DNA of 64,000 nucleotides, from NCBI GenBank assembly GCA_029959085.1, contig JARWIR010000050.1:3534001-3598000 (forward strand). Direction: 5' to 3'. This document shows, in pieces, positions 11,167-24,182 of this stretch (the stretch's first letter is position 1; each line of letters opens with the position of its first letter). The notes under the pieces were generated by a model. The model was not told where the DNA came from. It searched no databases and saw only the letters and a list, made by a program, of their open reading frames with translations. The translations under genes and the position numbers were made by a program. The DNA is from Nemophila menziesii (Eukaryota; Streptophyta; Magnoliopsida; Boraginales; Hydrophyllaceae).

Positions 11167-12552
11167 GTCTTTTTCGTGTCGTGTGGACACGACTCATTTT
11201 TGAGTTTGGGGTGGGGTTCGTTGCCTTATCCCAATTATATGTGTTTTACTGTTTTAAAAAAAAATTGAGGAAATGTTTTGACTGTAGAGCTGTAGAGTAT
11301 TTTAAATGCCCCCATCAAGCATGCTTTTTATGACTTTATGATAGAAAATAGTTGAATTTAGGGGTTGGTATAAAACGCACTTAGATTGCATGCAAATATG
11401 AAGTAATTGACAGGAAGAATTAATGAACAATGCAAAAGAAGTAAACTTGTACTTAAGAATAATAGGTGGTTTTTAGAACGTGAGATCTAAATGAGTAGAG
11501 AACCCACTTAGGTATGAACCAGAGGCAAGCTGTGTAGATAGGAAAATGATAGAGGCAGTTCTTTGTTAGCCCTTTGAATCCTTTTTAGCCATCTATCCCT
11601 GAATTAATTTTATCCTTCTTAGCCAAATTTTTAGCCTTTAAGCCTTTCTTTTGTCGCCACATTATAAGCCAATATCCCTTTAGATTATTAGGCATGACCA
11701 TATGCCCCGCACTTGAATCACGATCCTGAGACTTCCTGTCTTGAGCTTGAGTTTGGGGTGGTGGGTCCACTATATGGGAATTTACATTAGGTTGGGATTT
11801 TTGAGCTTATCAATTGGGCTATGTGCTATATTTTGTTGATGATTCATAGGTTTATTATATTGTAACCCTTTGTCGGGGTAATAGTAAATGAAAAAGAAGC
11901 TACGAGCTAAAGTTATGAAAAGGCATAACTATGAAAAAATAGCATGATATCTCAACATCAAAAAGAGAGTCATAGCTATAAAGAAAAGAAAAATTTCATA
12001 TGAAAAGAAAATATATTTGGACCGGCAAAGTGGAAATTTTTATGTGAATCATCCTTAGTGCTTATTGGGTTAATCCGGGGACGCTAATTAAGCGCGTCAA
12101 TTGGGTTGAGTGAGGACGTTATCCGAGTTTAAACTCAAGCTCTTGGACAGTTTGTTAGTGGTAAGTGAGGAGAAAGCCCAAAAGCGCACTTCAAATTTAC
12201 CAAATATACATACCATACCGTCCTTCAGCCGATATTAAAACCATAAAGACCTCGTGATTCCTAGATGCACGGTGAGTTAATAGGGAATAAGCTAAGTGGA
12301 GCGTTCACAGCAAGTAAAGATCAAGGATCACCCTATAGCCACCACCTTGAGATAAGTAATAAGCGTAACCTTCTAGCATTGTGAAATTAATTTTGGATTG
12401 ATATTATTTTGTGTTTGATCTTACATGATATGTGTATGTGTATATTAATTCCTAGATTAGACTATATGAGATTTTTTTTAAGTTGTGCTTTGGGAATATT
12501 TGCTAGATTCTACCTTCTGCGTTCACCTAAAAGATCCTTTGTTTTTATTTTA
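11167..12552 (+). mobile_element. Athila-like 3' non-coding region
   Basis: Collinear with 45860-47330. Landmarks are the hairpin at 11178-11193 with its G-rich tract, the second G-rich tract GCTTGAGTTTGGGGTGGTGGG at 11745-11765, TTGTAACCCTTTGTCGGGGTAATAG near 11860, and TTTGGACCGGCAAAGTGG near 12015. It leads into the polypurine tract and the LTR at 12589. No gene. Confidence 0.75.
11178..11193 (+). other. Conserved hairpin ahead of a G-rich tract (module 1)
   Basis: GTCGTG-TGGA-CACGAC, a perfect 6-bp stem with a 4-nt loop, followed after 11 nt by GAGTTTGGGGTGGGG. The equivalent site at 45874-45893 has a longer stem and the loop GGGA. Confidence 0.6.
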
Positions 12553-12588
12553 CTTTGTCGAGACGACAAAGGTTTGAGTTTGAGGTCT
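12553..12588 (+). other. Hairpin plus polypurine tract
   Basis: CTTTGTCG (12553-12560), loop AGA, CGACAAAG (12564-12571) form a perfect 8-bp stem. Four bases later lies the 13-nt tract GAGTTTGAGGTCT (12576-12588), directly against the LTR start TGATGTC. The tract is where plus-strand DNA synthesis would be primed. The element at 47328-47363 has the same geometry with a different stem sequence. Confidence 0.75.
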
Positions 12589-14360
12589 TGATGTCTCTCT
12601 ATTTGTTCTAATTATTAGCCCTTTGGAGACATCCTTTTAGCTGGATATTTGACTTATTAGATAGATTTTTATGCTTAATTCGTCATATTACACTTTTCCC
12701 CCTTGGAATTTAATTATTTGCATTTTCTGATCTTTTGTGCGTAAATTTGACTATTTTTAGTGCAAAGTTAAATAGGTTCTTGAATTTCATGAAAGACCAA
12801 TCCAAGGAGAAGAAGTGAGAATAAATTCTTAGTGTATTTTAGAGTGTTAGGAAATGTTTTTACTCGAGTTTCTAATTTTAGAGTGCACTTTCCTATTTCT
12901 ATTTCTTGAATTATTGATTTAATCTTTTTAAGCATATGCGGTTTAATTATTTATTTAATGTGAAGCTTTAAAAGATATATGGTAATTACTTAGATACCAA
13001 GTCAAGATAAAGAAGTAAAGGAAAGAGATATACATGGAAATAAGAAGATTAAGGAAGAATATATGCAAAGAAGGAAAAGATAAAGCTGCCTTATGAATCT
13101 GAAATTCCAGCCATGTTTCAAAGATAAATCCATAACTAAAGATTGGCTAGGAAACTGGACGTGTGGTCTGCACCAATAGAAATCTCTTTCCAAGACAAGC
13201 AGTTTCATATATTGGAACTCCTCAAACGGATAAGTATTGAAAAAGATATGACCAAATCAAATCAGCAGCAGAATATTACCTTTTCATGATTTTAGGGTTA
13301 CGAATTAGAGAGTTCTTGACTTGTCTTCCACTCCAAGTAATTCGAACTAGGGCTCGCTAACACCTATAAATACACCTCTTAGACCTCATTATTCAGCACC
13401 TCTCAATTATTCTTCAAGTTATATCATCCTTAGAGAGAGGGTCAAGAGGCGGAAGCAAGAGCAGAAGCTGGAGAATCCTTTTCCTCCAACAACAGTTCAA
13501 GCCAATTCCTCTATCTAGGTTCTTATTTTTTTTTTATTAGGACATGTATATTATTAATTTCTTTATTGTTTTTACTTTTAATATGTGCTAAACCTTAATT
13601 ACATGAGAATCGTAATGGAATGAACCCTAATTTGTTTAATTCATGTATTTTCAATTTGGGATTAGTTTCTAGTTTAATTTGAATTAGATATTTCATATTG
13701 TTTCTTATTTTATATTAATTTCACTATCAATGAATTAGCTAATCGGAGATAGGTCATAGTAATTAAGCTATTCACTTTGGTGGGGAAGTGATCGCCTTGA
13801 CGGGGGGTTTAATTACTGAACTAGATAATAAACGTAAGGTAGAAATTATTGATCCTGACGGACTTAGTTAACCTTATATACAATTGGGTAGAATACTTGA
13901 CCATTCGAAGGTGGATTATAGTCGCCTTGACGGGGTTTGTAACACCTAAGAATAGCTCCTAGGTCCACCCTGACGGGGGCTAGGAGAATCTAGAATCCCG
14001 ACTAATATAGAAATATCAGTTCTGCCCTTAACGAAAGCATTAATTAGGTAAGTCTAGGTGATTCTCTAGCGAGACTCAAGTATAGCTCATATATGCGTCT
14101 TAGTCTTTTGGTATTTATTTCCAGTAACTTGTTTCTTTGCATCTAGTAGTTTAATAACTCGAAACCAAATAAATATCTTTTATATTTTAATTTCTATTCT
14201 TGCAATTACTACTACTTATCTGTTGAACACTTGGGTTATACCAGTCCAATCCCTGAGAACGAATCCGACTTATCGGAGTATTACTTGGACAACCATACAC
14301 TTGCGGTATTGTGGTTCCTTTTAATTTCGCATTAATTTTATAACACACAAGGACCCACCA
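12589..14360 (+). repeat. 3' LTR, group C, of an Athila-like element
   Basis: Starts TGATGTCTCTC just after the polypurine tract and ends ACAAGGACCCACCA, matching in reverse the inner end of the LTR at 51301. Length 1772 bp. It has the terminal inverted repeat TGATGTCTC (12589) / GAGACATC (12626), a TATA box at 13364, and three copies of the CTTGACGGGG / CCCTGACGGGG motif at 13793, 13923 and 13966. Its middle (about 12845-13100) resembles group A LTRs, so the groups are related. It is longer than the 1578-bp relative, perhaps from an internal duplication around 12700-12900. The matching 5' LTR is missing. Confidence 0.85.
13364..13372 (+). promoter_or_regulatory. TATA box of the group C LTR
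   Basis: CTATAAATA followed by CACCTCTTAGACC, in the same context as in the group A LTRs. This marks the likely U3/R boundary. Confidence 0.6.
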
Positions 14361-15330
14361 ATAGCATTATATGCCAACTTTCATTTGGCTACCACAAATC
14401 ATACAACAATGTTTTTTGACAGTTCCCACGAGCCAATGTTTATCGGAAGTTTGATATAGCCAGGTGGATGGAAGCCATGTCAAGTGAATATCTGATCGGT
14501 TCTGTATACGGCTTGATGGCTCTTCAATATATTTCCAGCTGATTAAACACGTTTGCTTATATTAAATTGATTGAGTTGCCTCTATTGACAAGCACTTTCC
14601 ATATTTATAAATTCTCAATGATGGTGTGAATTACTAACATATCATCATGAGGGAAAACTACAATGCTCATGTTTGTATATGTAACGTATGTTAACTCTAT
14701 TTGATGGGCTCCCATACTTCTGATGTGCCCAAACATCTTACACATACTATTTCATGTATCATTTTGCCACTATAAGGACCTCATGCAATTGTGTTTACAA
14801 CGAATTCATACCCTTGTGTGATTGGATAAGGTCGAGGGTTTTGTGCCTGTTTATTCGACTCATTATCCCGACATGCAGGGAAATTTTGTTTTGTAGATCT
14901 TGATTGTTGAGGATGCTTACGTTTTTCTTCCTCCTAAATAAATTTTTTTTCCAGATTTTGTTGGGATTGATTGTATGCATAACCCACTCATCCTTTGACT
15001 ATCCTTTTTAGTTACTTACAATGATTTGTTACATGTACATGAAATTTGTGAAATAGGAAGTACTTAGTTGTATCCCTTGCTCCTGGCTTGAAAAACATCT
15101 TCGACGACCATCAAACGTATTAGTCTTTTTCTATTCGACAGGGGATTTCATGAAGAGTTTTATCCCGTTCTCTAGGATCTTCTCCTGGGCCATACTTTTC
15201 GAAGCCTTTATTCCTGGCCTTTCTTTTGGATTTTGATGGCAATCACGTTCTCCTCGTCTTTGCGACTCGTTCACTGTATTTTCTTTTTCCTTCAGCCTTT
15301 TGTGGACATTCTTCTATGTTTATTTGTCCC
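14361..15330 (-). pseudogene. Tat-type Ty3/gypsy gag-protease remnant
   Basis: Read on the minus strand, 14361-14790 gives DDMLVIHTIIENL-x-IWKVLVNRGNS then FNQLEIY. This matches the protease core pattern of Tat-lineage elements (HxDxLVV-x-x-x-I-x-N-x-x-V-x-RVLVDxGSS), with the catalytic Asp-x-Gly read here as N-R-G. To its right, minus-strand sequence rich in lysine and arginine (about 15000-15330) fits the gag-protease linker. Many stops are present and no RT follows. It begins exactly where the group C LTR ends at 14360, so the Athila-like element probably inserted into or against this older relic. Confidence 0.5.
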
Positions 15331-17824
15331 TAATGAAAGCTCTTGAACATGTGTGTGTGTGTGTATATATATATCACATAATGTATATCTAGTCCTTGAG
15401 GACAAGTGTATCTGGAAGTCTGGGGTTGAATAATTCTGAAGTGAATGCGAGGTAGACAATGCATTGATCTAAATGATATATGCAACCTCAACAAATAATT
15501 CCATAAAATATTGGATACCTTTATCCCATTTTTGACATAAGTCTAATAAAGACAAATTTGTCTACCCGACCTTCATGTTGGAAAACCAGCGTTTCAAACC
15601 ATTGACAATCCACTTTTATGCGTTCCCAACTAGTGTTGCAAGATATGGTCAGTAGTAATCTACATCAGTCTTTGAAATAAATTCATATGTCTTTGATATG
15701 CATAAACATGGCAGTTGTACCACCAAAAGTTATTATAGTAGAAGGCCAAATTTCCTCGACATGGGGGAAGCTAGTATATTCTAAGAAAAAATACTCTTTT
15801 AGTTAACAATAATGTACGATCGGCATGATATGTACATTTAGATTCCTTATGATTTTTCAAGGTTCCATCGAATATTGATGTTCTCTTCCTCTTTATACCT
15901 TGAATAGAGTTCTACACATCCTCTTTTCTTGCAAATACATACTTCTAGCATTCCATTTGGAATAACCTTGTACAAGTTTTATTGATGACTCTCTTTGCGG
16001 TTTTGCCAACACGGGCCTCCATTGGCCCACGAGTTACTATAATAACTGATCAAGATAATGTGTTAGCCTCGGTGGGGGTAAATCTTCCTTGTCAGATTCT
16101 TGTACATCAAGAATTTATGGCTCCTCCATTAGAGGTTTCATCGTCATAATGTTGTGTTGCGTAATAACATTATTTTTCCGCGGTTGATTATTTCTCACTA
16201 CAGAAATAGATATTCTACCAGAAGTTGATGTTGTATTCATTACATTTTCATGACTAAATTCTCGCAAATCGTGTAAACACCATGTCGTATCTTGATGGGA
16301 ATCAAAACACGTTTCCATAGATGGTGCCGAATGTTCTAGCACGAAAAATCCACCTATAAAATCACAGACATATACTAGAGATGAGAAGCTAGAGAAGCAG
16401 ATTTGGAGAAGTGTCAAAACTATTAAAGATAAAAGAAAGCTTACGCGATGTATCTTCAATATGTAGGCAATGTTTTTTTCTTCGTGTTTTTGATGAAACC
16501 TAAAACAAGACACTTAGTCAGGACCACATGAAGTTTTTCTCCCAATGGAACTTCGACACTCAAGTCAATATTAAGACCTAGGGTATTTGAATGAAGCGAG
16601 AAAGATATGGAGGTTTATAGACTGCATTTATAAATAGTGATTTTGAGTAATGAATAGAATATACCTATTTCGGTAGATTTGCATGGGGATTTTATAGGCT
16701 TTCTGGGTGAGAAAATATGGCTCTTGTGGATCCTGTCGAGTTTTCACCTGTTTAGATTGTAAAGAGATGTTGCATTCGGTCGCTGAACACCCTCTCTTGT
16801 GTCATGTTCAATTACCCTCGACTAGGATAATTACCCCAACCTTCACCCTTACCATCGCCTATTACTTTAAGTTACCCAACTGTCATCGATACTTCATTAT
16901 GGATTATCACTTGGTGCTTTACAAGGATTACAACAACGATATTTATAGATTAGGACCCTCTTCTAGAAGCGACAACAATCATTTGAGATTTTTTTATTTC
17001 CGTATCTTTTAGGAGAAGATCCATAATAGGGACAAAAATCTAGTTTGGAACTTTTGATCCCTAACTCTTTAATTGAAATCATTGAGGATATGTGTTTCTC
17101 ATGTTTTAAAAACACCATAATTTCTTTGAAGTAATGCCTTATTGTAACTGATTTTGAAGAACCACCACGATGTTCATCGAAGAACAAGCATTACAATTTT
17201 TGTTTAATAAACTTAAAATTATACCATATTCTATATTTTTATTAACATAAAAATATTACACCACAAGATATTTAAAAGAATTGGAAGCAAGAGAACATAA
17301 ATTGTAGGATTCGAGTGTAGAAATTCGTTGGATGACAAACACACACCAAATGTGAAGATATATCTAATCAAAGAGGCAAAAAAAGAAAACAAGTGTCGAG
17401 TTCTACACATACTTCCAACTTTATGGAAGTCGGGAGTAAAGAGGATTTCTTGTACCTGAAAAAATAATGGAAAGAAAGTAAAATTAAGAAAAATATAATT
17501 AGAAAAAGAAAAAATTATTGTTTAAATGGTTAATCATTAATAAAAGGAAAAATGAAATATTACATCAATTATTAATTTGTTTGAAGTAGTAAAGAAAAAA
17601 GAAAGTATATTTTAAATAACAATATAGTTTTTTATATATGTATCATTTGCATGTCCAAAAAAAAAAATATATGCATCATTTGAGATAAAAAGTTAAAATG
17701 TAAAAGATAGTCGAATCTATTAATATTTTATTATTTCCTTTTCTTCTATAACATGCCAGTTTGAAAAGAAATGTTTCTTTTCACATGAAAAAAAACAAAC
17801 CAAAAACTTTTAGAAAAAGACCCA
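15331..17824. other. Non-coding stretch, nothing recognised
   Basis: About 2.5 kb with no motif I can name. A 132-residue minus-strand open frame at 16115-16513 has a hydrophobic patch (ILKIHRVSFLLSLIVLTLLQ) but no homology that I recognise, and I leave it uncalled. The stretch includes a (GT)7(AT)5 microsatellite at 15351-15374 and an A-rich block near 17450-17820. Confidence 0.4.
15351..15374. repeat. (GT)n(AT)n microsatellite
   Basis: Seven GT units followed by five AT units. Confidence 0.9.
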
Positions 17825-20800
17825 TCAACATCCGTACCTTAAAGAACTATACATCCACCTTCGTGGATGAAGATATCGCAGCGACCCTCTGCCAAGCTTT
17901 ACGAGAAACTTGATTTGCATGCACGTTGAAGAATCTATGGAAATGGTAGAAGGACACATGTCCCACTTGTTCTACCACCTCCACAATCTTCTTCACTACT
18001 GGATGCATTGACCAACCAACTACTGACGACAACCCAATACCTTAAATGATCTCGACGTTATCCGAAAAAATTTATTTTGCTTCCCTCGTGTAGTCCTTGA
18101 AAAATTATAACACTTCCAGGATTGCAACCGCTTCTTTACCTTCCCCGTATATATGCTTAGATTGTCTTGTCTGAATCACCGTATACTTGTACCATATAAC
18201 CATTCCAATCCATATTGGTTTCCAAAAATACGTAAATAAAGCATCATAGTCTAACACCACCTTAGCCGCATCCTGATTCAATACATCTTGTATTTCATTT
18301 TTCTCAGGTTCTTCCATTCTTGCTAAATTCTCTCTTTCTTTCTTCCAGTCTGATCCAAACATTTCTGCCATATCTTTATTTGTTTCCTATATGACAGAGT
18401 GAAAATAAATTCTCCTGTTCTCGTGGACATCCTTCATCTTTTCTTTCCAAATATTCCAAATCATGTTCATAATATATGCAATACATGCTCTTGGGGGCCA
18501 ACCCCTTCCTCCAAAGTCCCTTCCATCTTCTGAATTTGGTCTCCTGTTTTTCCACTGAATTTAGGATCCACATCAATCTGTAGCACAGATCCTGCCCTAA
18601 TTACCTAACATACTTAACACATAAGCAACATATGCACAACTGATTCAGACGCTTCCTGACATTAATAACACCTCGCGTACTTTGCATAGTGTCTTTTGTG
18701 GAGATTCTTCTTGTTTGATAATGCATTTCTACATGCTCTCCAAAAAAAATTCTAACTTTTGTTGGGACATTTGACTTCCATATTTTCGTCCATAGTTCTC
18801 ATATTTCTTGTCCCACCACCCCTGATGTCTCCACAGATCAATCAACCTCCATGTTTATTAGAATTATGTCTCGTGATTTTGTAAAATATTCAACGGACCT
18901 TGTATAGGGCCAAATGAGGCAATCTGATATACTCTTTTGTAATATTTTATCTAGATATTTTTGGAATGAGTGGGGCTTAAAGATATTATCCATCATTTTA
19001 GAATCCCATTCATCCCGATAACTTCTCATAAGTTGCCCGACTTTACTACCTGTGGTATGTTGTGGTTTTTCAAGCTTCTATCTCGTTCTCAGCCATTTTT
19101 AGTTCCAGATATTTGTGGTTACTCCATTACCAATTTGCCATAAACCTTCTTAATTAATCATATCCCTTCCTTCGATAATTCTTTCCCATGATCAGGAATC
19201 GTTTTTTTGCAATTTTACATCCAAAAGATTATATTTTGGAAAAAAAAATACCTTTTAGCCTGTCACAAGAGACTCCGACCATTGCACAATCGACCAAGCT
19301 TGCGCCACCATAATTGTTTTATTCATTCTTTTGGAATCCCTTATGCCCAGGCCGCCCAAGACCTTAGAAATTTTCATTCTTTCCCACGCAACCGAATGGA
19401 TTTTCCTTTTCTCTGCAGAGTTCCACCAAGAAAATTCTATAACTAAGGCTAGTTTTTTGTAAAAACTTGTCAGAACATAAAAAAATTGACGTAGCATATG
19501 ATGGAATCGCTTGCACGATTGCTTTAATAAGAACTTATTTTCCCCCTTCAGAAATTAATTTTTCTTTCCATCCTTGAGCTTTCACAAACACCTTATTCGC
19601 AATCCAGTTAAGTGTAAAAAATTTTGACCTCTTTTGACAAAGTAGGATACTCACACATTTGCCTTGGTCCTGCGTCTCCCGGATCTATAAGAAGTTTTCA
19701 CTTTCTGTTCTAAAAATTTTTGGCGTATCCTTGCTAAAGAAAATTGATGACTTTTCAACATTCACCCTCTGTCCTAAACTTACACAATTAATTTTTATAA
19801 ATTCTTTTAATTGCGCTATCTTCCGCCCTTTGAGCATTAAGAAAAATAAAGAGTCATACACGAAAAGAAAATGTGAAAGTGATGAGAAATTCCTGGTGAT
19901 CGGAATACCTTTAATGTTCTCGTGTGCCACCCAGTCCTTATTAGACTCTTCAATCATTAGATAAAATAACATCCATGACAGGGGGTCTCCTTGGAAAAGG
20001 ATCTTATCTAGTTGGAATTTGTTAAGTCTCTCCTGGTTGAGATTAATTTGAAAAGAGACCATCGAGATACAATTTTTAATCCATAATTTCCATATTTTAT
20101 GAAAACCTAGTTTTCACAATATATTAAGAATGAAAACCCACCTTACCTGGTCATATGTCTTCGCCATCTCTAGTTTTACCGCAGCCAGGTTGTGTTTTTG
20201 CCTCGTCTTTTTCTTCATGAAAAAAGACACTTCTTGTGCAATTAGAATTTATCATGTATAACCCATACTTTAATTAATAATCCATGTGTTGGAGATTCTC
20301 ATTCATCCACATATCCTTGTACTTTGTTAGCCAAAATTTTCGAGATAATTTCATATCCAAAGTTAACACAGTATATGGCCGGTAATCGCCAAACCCTTCA
20401 TGAAACTAACCTTTTGGGATTATTCTGATCAATGTCTCATTAAATTTATCAAGGGAGATGTTATTATGAAATATATCCTTAACCATTAAAAAACGTCCTC
20501 TTTTATGATATCCTAGAAATATTGGGAAAACAAGCAGTTAAGGCCATCCGGGACTAGAGCCTTCTTTGGTAACATGTCAAAGACTGCATTCCATACCTCT
20601 TTGATAGTTGGTTCTCTTGTTAATTCCTCTTTCATCCAATCGATAACATGCCTCAGAATGAATCTTGTCGCATTTGATGACCCAGGCCCTCTTATTTTGG
20701 TAAATAGATCTTTGTAAAAGTTTTTGAAGTAGCTTTTAATTATCCCAAACACTCAGATCAGTTACTTTTAGCATCTTTAATGTGAAGTATTTTTATTCAT

Positions 20801-22038
20801 GTTTCTTCTTTGTGTCGTAGCCGTATGGAAAAAATTTGTTTTCTAGTCGTCAAATTTGATCCAGAGTTGTCTTTCCATATCAACCTAGTATTTTTCCTTG
20901 TTAGCCCAAACTATATCCAACAATAGTCTTGTTTGCCTTTCTCTATCTTGTGGGGAAGTTGATTAATTTGAGATAGTAATAAATTGAGGAAATCCCCTTT
21001 TTAGGCTATTACTTATGACCTGAAAATATTTTTAGGCCAAACGTTTCAAAAGTAACATTTTTAGGCCAAACGTATTCAAAACACCCATTTTTAGACCATT
21101 TCACTAAATTCGTGTGATATTACATAGATTTCAAGGACAGTTTGGACACTCATTCCTAGTTTGTGATCAGGTCAAATAAAGATATAGTTTATTTGAAATG
21201 TCCAAATTGTCCTTGAAATTTATGAAAAACCTAACACAATTATTGAAATGGCCTAAAAATGGGTGTTTTGAATACGTTTGGGCTGAAAATGGTACTTTTG
21301 AAACGTGTGGTCTAAAAATGTTTTTAGACCATAGGTAATGGCCTAAAATAGAAGTTTTCCAATTTTTTAATATGACGTTTATTATAGGAATGTCTTTTGA
21401 ATCGAGTATTTAAGCGCCTTACTCGTATTATCTTGTTTACCTAAAAATTTCTCTAAAGACTCTTCATTCTATTAATGCCCATGCTCTTTGCACCACTTCC
21501 CAACACTCTCCATTGTCGAGACAAAATGACTCAATTTAAAGTATCTCTCTACTAGAATGATCATTATTTCCAATTGTAGTATAATAGGAGAATGGTTTGA
21601 CCCCACAACCAGAGGCACATATACCATTGTGTTTCGAAAATTACCTATACATTCAGTACTCGAGAAAGCATGATCCAGTTTCTGTCTAGCAAGATCTGTA
21701 TCTTTATGTTTGTTAGACGAAGTAAACTAATAGCCATAGAAGTAAATCTCAAATAGAGAATCTTAATATAAAAAAATTAAAATTTATAACACGTTGGCCG
21801 TTTATAGGAGTACAACTCTCCTTTTCATTTGCACATAAAACCTCATTAAAGTTACCGATAATGACCCATGGTTCTGTGTGGTTTATTTCTATTTAAATAA
21901 TTGGTTCCAAACGAAACGAAAGTTTTAAAAATAGGGTAAGCATGAAAATACACAACATGAAAATATATGTTCTTACAAATCATGAATGGATTTTTATACC
22001 TTATTGAAATTTTCTTTTCACTTAAAATTCAATATACA
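17825..22038 (-). pseudogene. Decayed LINE ORF2 (endonuclease, RT, RNase H)
   Basis: Minus-strand relic of a plant L1-type ORF2 in the normal order, read right to left. Endonuclease pieces lie at 21440-21960: PWVIIGNFNEVLC (GDFN with D changed to N) and GSNHSPIIL (SDH changed to SNH). A pre-RT segment at 20513-20752 includes MLPKKALVPDGLN. RT lies at 19685-20062 with FQGDPLSWMLF and SHFLFVYDSLFF, where FADD has become FVYD. A thumb/connection piece at 19255-19497 contains WWNSAEKRKIHSVAWERM and GGLGIRDSKRMN. RNase H ends near 17830 (HFHRFFNVHANQVSRKAW). Catalytic residues are lost in endonuclease and RT, and stops are frequent, so it is dead. A palindromic MITE interrupts it at 20988-21360 and an LTR caps its 5' side at 22039. 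Confidence 0.8.
20988..21360. mobile_element. Palindromic MITE inside the LINE remnant
   Basis: A 373-bp near-palindrome. The left arm (from GGAAATCCCC at 20988 to about 21150) matches the reverse complement of the right arm (about 21195 to GAAGTTTTCC at 21360) over some 160 bp. Within each arm the phrase ATTTTTAGGCCAAACGT repeats with a period of about 30 bp. It encodes nothing. The LINE endonuclease sequence resumes beyond its right end (from about 21440). I could not settle the target duplication (AATT on both sides is possible), so the superfamily is open. Confidence 0.7.
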
Positions 22039-23639
22039 CTTGTCGCCTCCCAATGTGTGATAAAATAATGATGCAAAAACACAAACACACACACCTCGAG
22101 AGAACGGGATTTACTTTCTGCAAGTGTACATATCATTATAAGTAAGAAGTAAGTAAAATAGAGTATCGTTCGCAGGGGACTACAAAAGTTAATTCTTGGA
22201 TAGTGTTCTTAACGAGTGTAATAGAAAGATTTGTTAAATTATATACACGAAAGATAACCAAATATTTATTTGTTTTTTGGTTTAAATAACTAAAATACAA
22301 ATACGATTAATTAACTAGGAAATAAGATAAAGACAAGTAAAGAAACAAATGAGATAGTATGAGAGTATATCTTGAGAACTTGCAAGTAATCCACATTAGC
22401 ATAGATTTTATGTTTTATTGTTAAAGGATAATTTGTGTAACATGTAGTAGTCAGGATTCTTAATTCCTCCTAACTCTCACCAAGGTAGCTTAGGAGGCTA
22501 CTTAAACAATACTATGGGAATTGGATAAGGGTCCTTATGCAATGACTAGTGGATAAATTTTCTAACCCTATTGACTATCTAGCTAGGCAAGCTTGTCAGA
22601 ATCACTATGACACACTAGATGACCGTGTATCATTCTCAATAAATAAACCCCCCGTCAGGGTGACAGTCCTAATCAATAGGGAAGTCCTATACTTGTCCAG
22701 ATAAAGGGATAGAATATATGACAAATTCATAATACAAAGCAATAGAATATAACAATTCAATAAAGATAAAATTCTTCCGATTTCAATAAAGCATAAAATA
22801 AAGTAAGGTTCATACATTATTCTTGTTATCACACTATTTTAAACTAGTTCATAATGAAATAATAATAACTAACAACTAATAATGTAATATTCATGTTCAA
22901 AATGAAAAATAGAATAATATTACACTATCAATTGTTGACGAATGACGAAGGATAGTGTTGGAATCCCATGAACTGCTTCCAAACTTCTTCTCCTCCTCTC
23001 TTCTCTGCTCCAAGCGATTTTTTCTAATTGTTTATGATTGGGGACTCTTTCTAATGTTAAAGACTGATATTCATAGGTCCAATTACGTTTCATGGGTTTT
23101 GGACATATTTTATGTGACCTAATCCAACCCAAAAACGTTTAACTAAAGGGTGGACTGGTTCGAACCATGGAAACAAAAATTTACACAACTTCTTTAATTC
23201 AGCTCTGAATTACAAACTGTCAGTGCCCACACTTTCTTGACTTTAAATACTAGTTTGATATCAATGGATCCTCCATAATACTTGTCATTCTTGCGTGACA
23301 ACTCGAACAATCCACTTTCCAAATCTGGTCGACACGTGTTTTCAATTTATAAAAGTGGTCAAATCATCCTTTTTCGCCATGACTAAGGGGTGATCTTGTT
23401 TTCTTCACTTATTATCATCTTCTTGGAGTACTTTAACATCCAAGTATCTAAGATATACACATTTAACACACAAAGTATGCACAAAAGTTTTAAAAATAAT
23501 ATAAAAATCTAAACTAGACAAGATTGTGTAAAACATCAAATAATGAGAAAAATCTACCAAGTAAATCCTAAATACACCTAATATTATGTCTCATGAATGG
23601 ATTAATTTATTAAATAAATAGAGATATCAATACATGAAT
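22039..23639 (-). repeat. Solo LTR, group B
   Basis: Minus-oriented LTR. Its start (right end) reads TGATATCTCTATTTATTT then AATCCATTCATGAGACAT, as in the LTR at 61201. Its inner end (left) reads ATCACACATTGGGAGGCGACA. It carries the GGTGACAG/CCCGTCAGGGTGAC motif at 22648-22663 and the conserved AGTGTACATATCATT and GTATCGTTCGCAGGG features near its inner end. No PBS or internal region adjoins, so it is a solo LTR. ATACA at 22034-22038 and 23640-23644 is a plausible 5-bp target duplication, although it leaves two extra bases beyond the expected CA end. Confidence 0.7.
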
Positions 23640-24074
23640 AAAAAAATTATATTCTTAATTAACATTTCTTATGTTTTAAAAAGAGTAATAATATACGTAA
23701 CCTCTTTTCACTTTATTTGTTGTATCACCTTTCTAAATATATGTCTTGATTATCAAAAGAAGATAAAAAAGATTAACCAGGATAAAGAAATCAAATAATT
23801 TATTCACTATAAAATAAACTCAGAAGGTAATAAAAAGATGATACAAAAATAATGACATTTATCATTACTTTTAAAAAATGAATCAATTACTAAATTATTA
23901 GGTTAAAGAGTGTTGAAAGGATAATGATCCAAAATTGTCATTATTTAATAAGTTTGTATATTATATAATATTTTATTATAGATTCTTATATTATTATTTT
24001 GTCATTAATCACTCTATAAATTTTTATATTTTACAAATAACCTATATTTTATTATATAAACATATAATTTTTTC
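23640..24074. other. Very AT-rich non-coding stretch
   Basis: No gene or repeat unit seen. Confidence 0.5.
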
Positions 24075-24182
24075 AATATATTGGAGAGCCACTTTAGACT
24101 TGGATTCGTTGACTCGGTTCGAACCTGTACAGCTTAAAAGAAGAACCAAGGCTCTGACTAGTTGAGCTAACCCCAACTGGTT
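24075..24182 (-). pseudogene. tRNA-derived SINE head or tRNA relic
   Basis: On the minus strand: GTTGGGGTTAGCTCAACTAG (A box TTAGCTCAACTAG, 24158-24170), then 32-33 nt later the B box GGTTCGAACC (24117-24126). The spacing fits a tRNA-derived RNA polymerase III promoter. The stems do not pair well and no SINE body or poly(A) tail can be seen. It resembles the head of the SINE at 27751. Confidence 0.5.

Noticed and set aside
16115..16513. 132-residue minus-strand open frame with a hydrophobic segment
   Set aside because: Could be a membrane segment, but there is no conserved family feature and the surroundings are non-coding. Not called as a gene.
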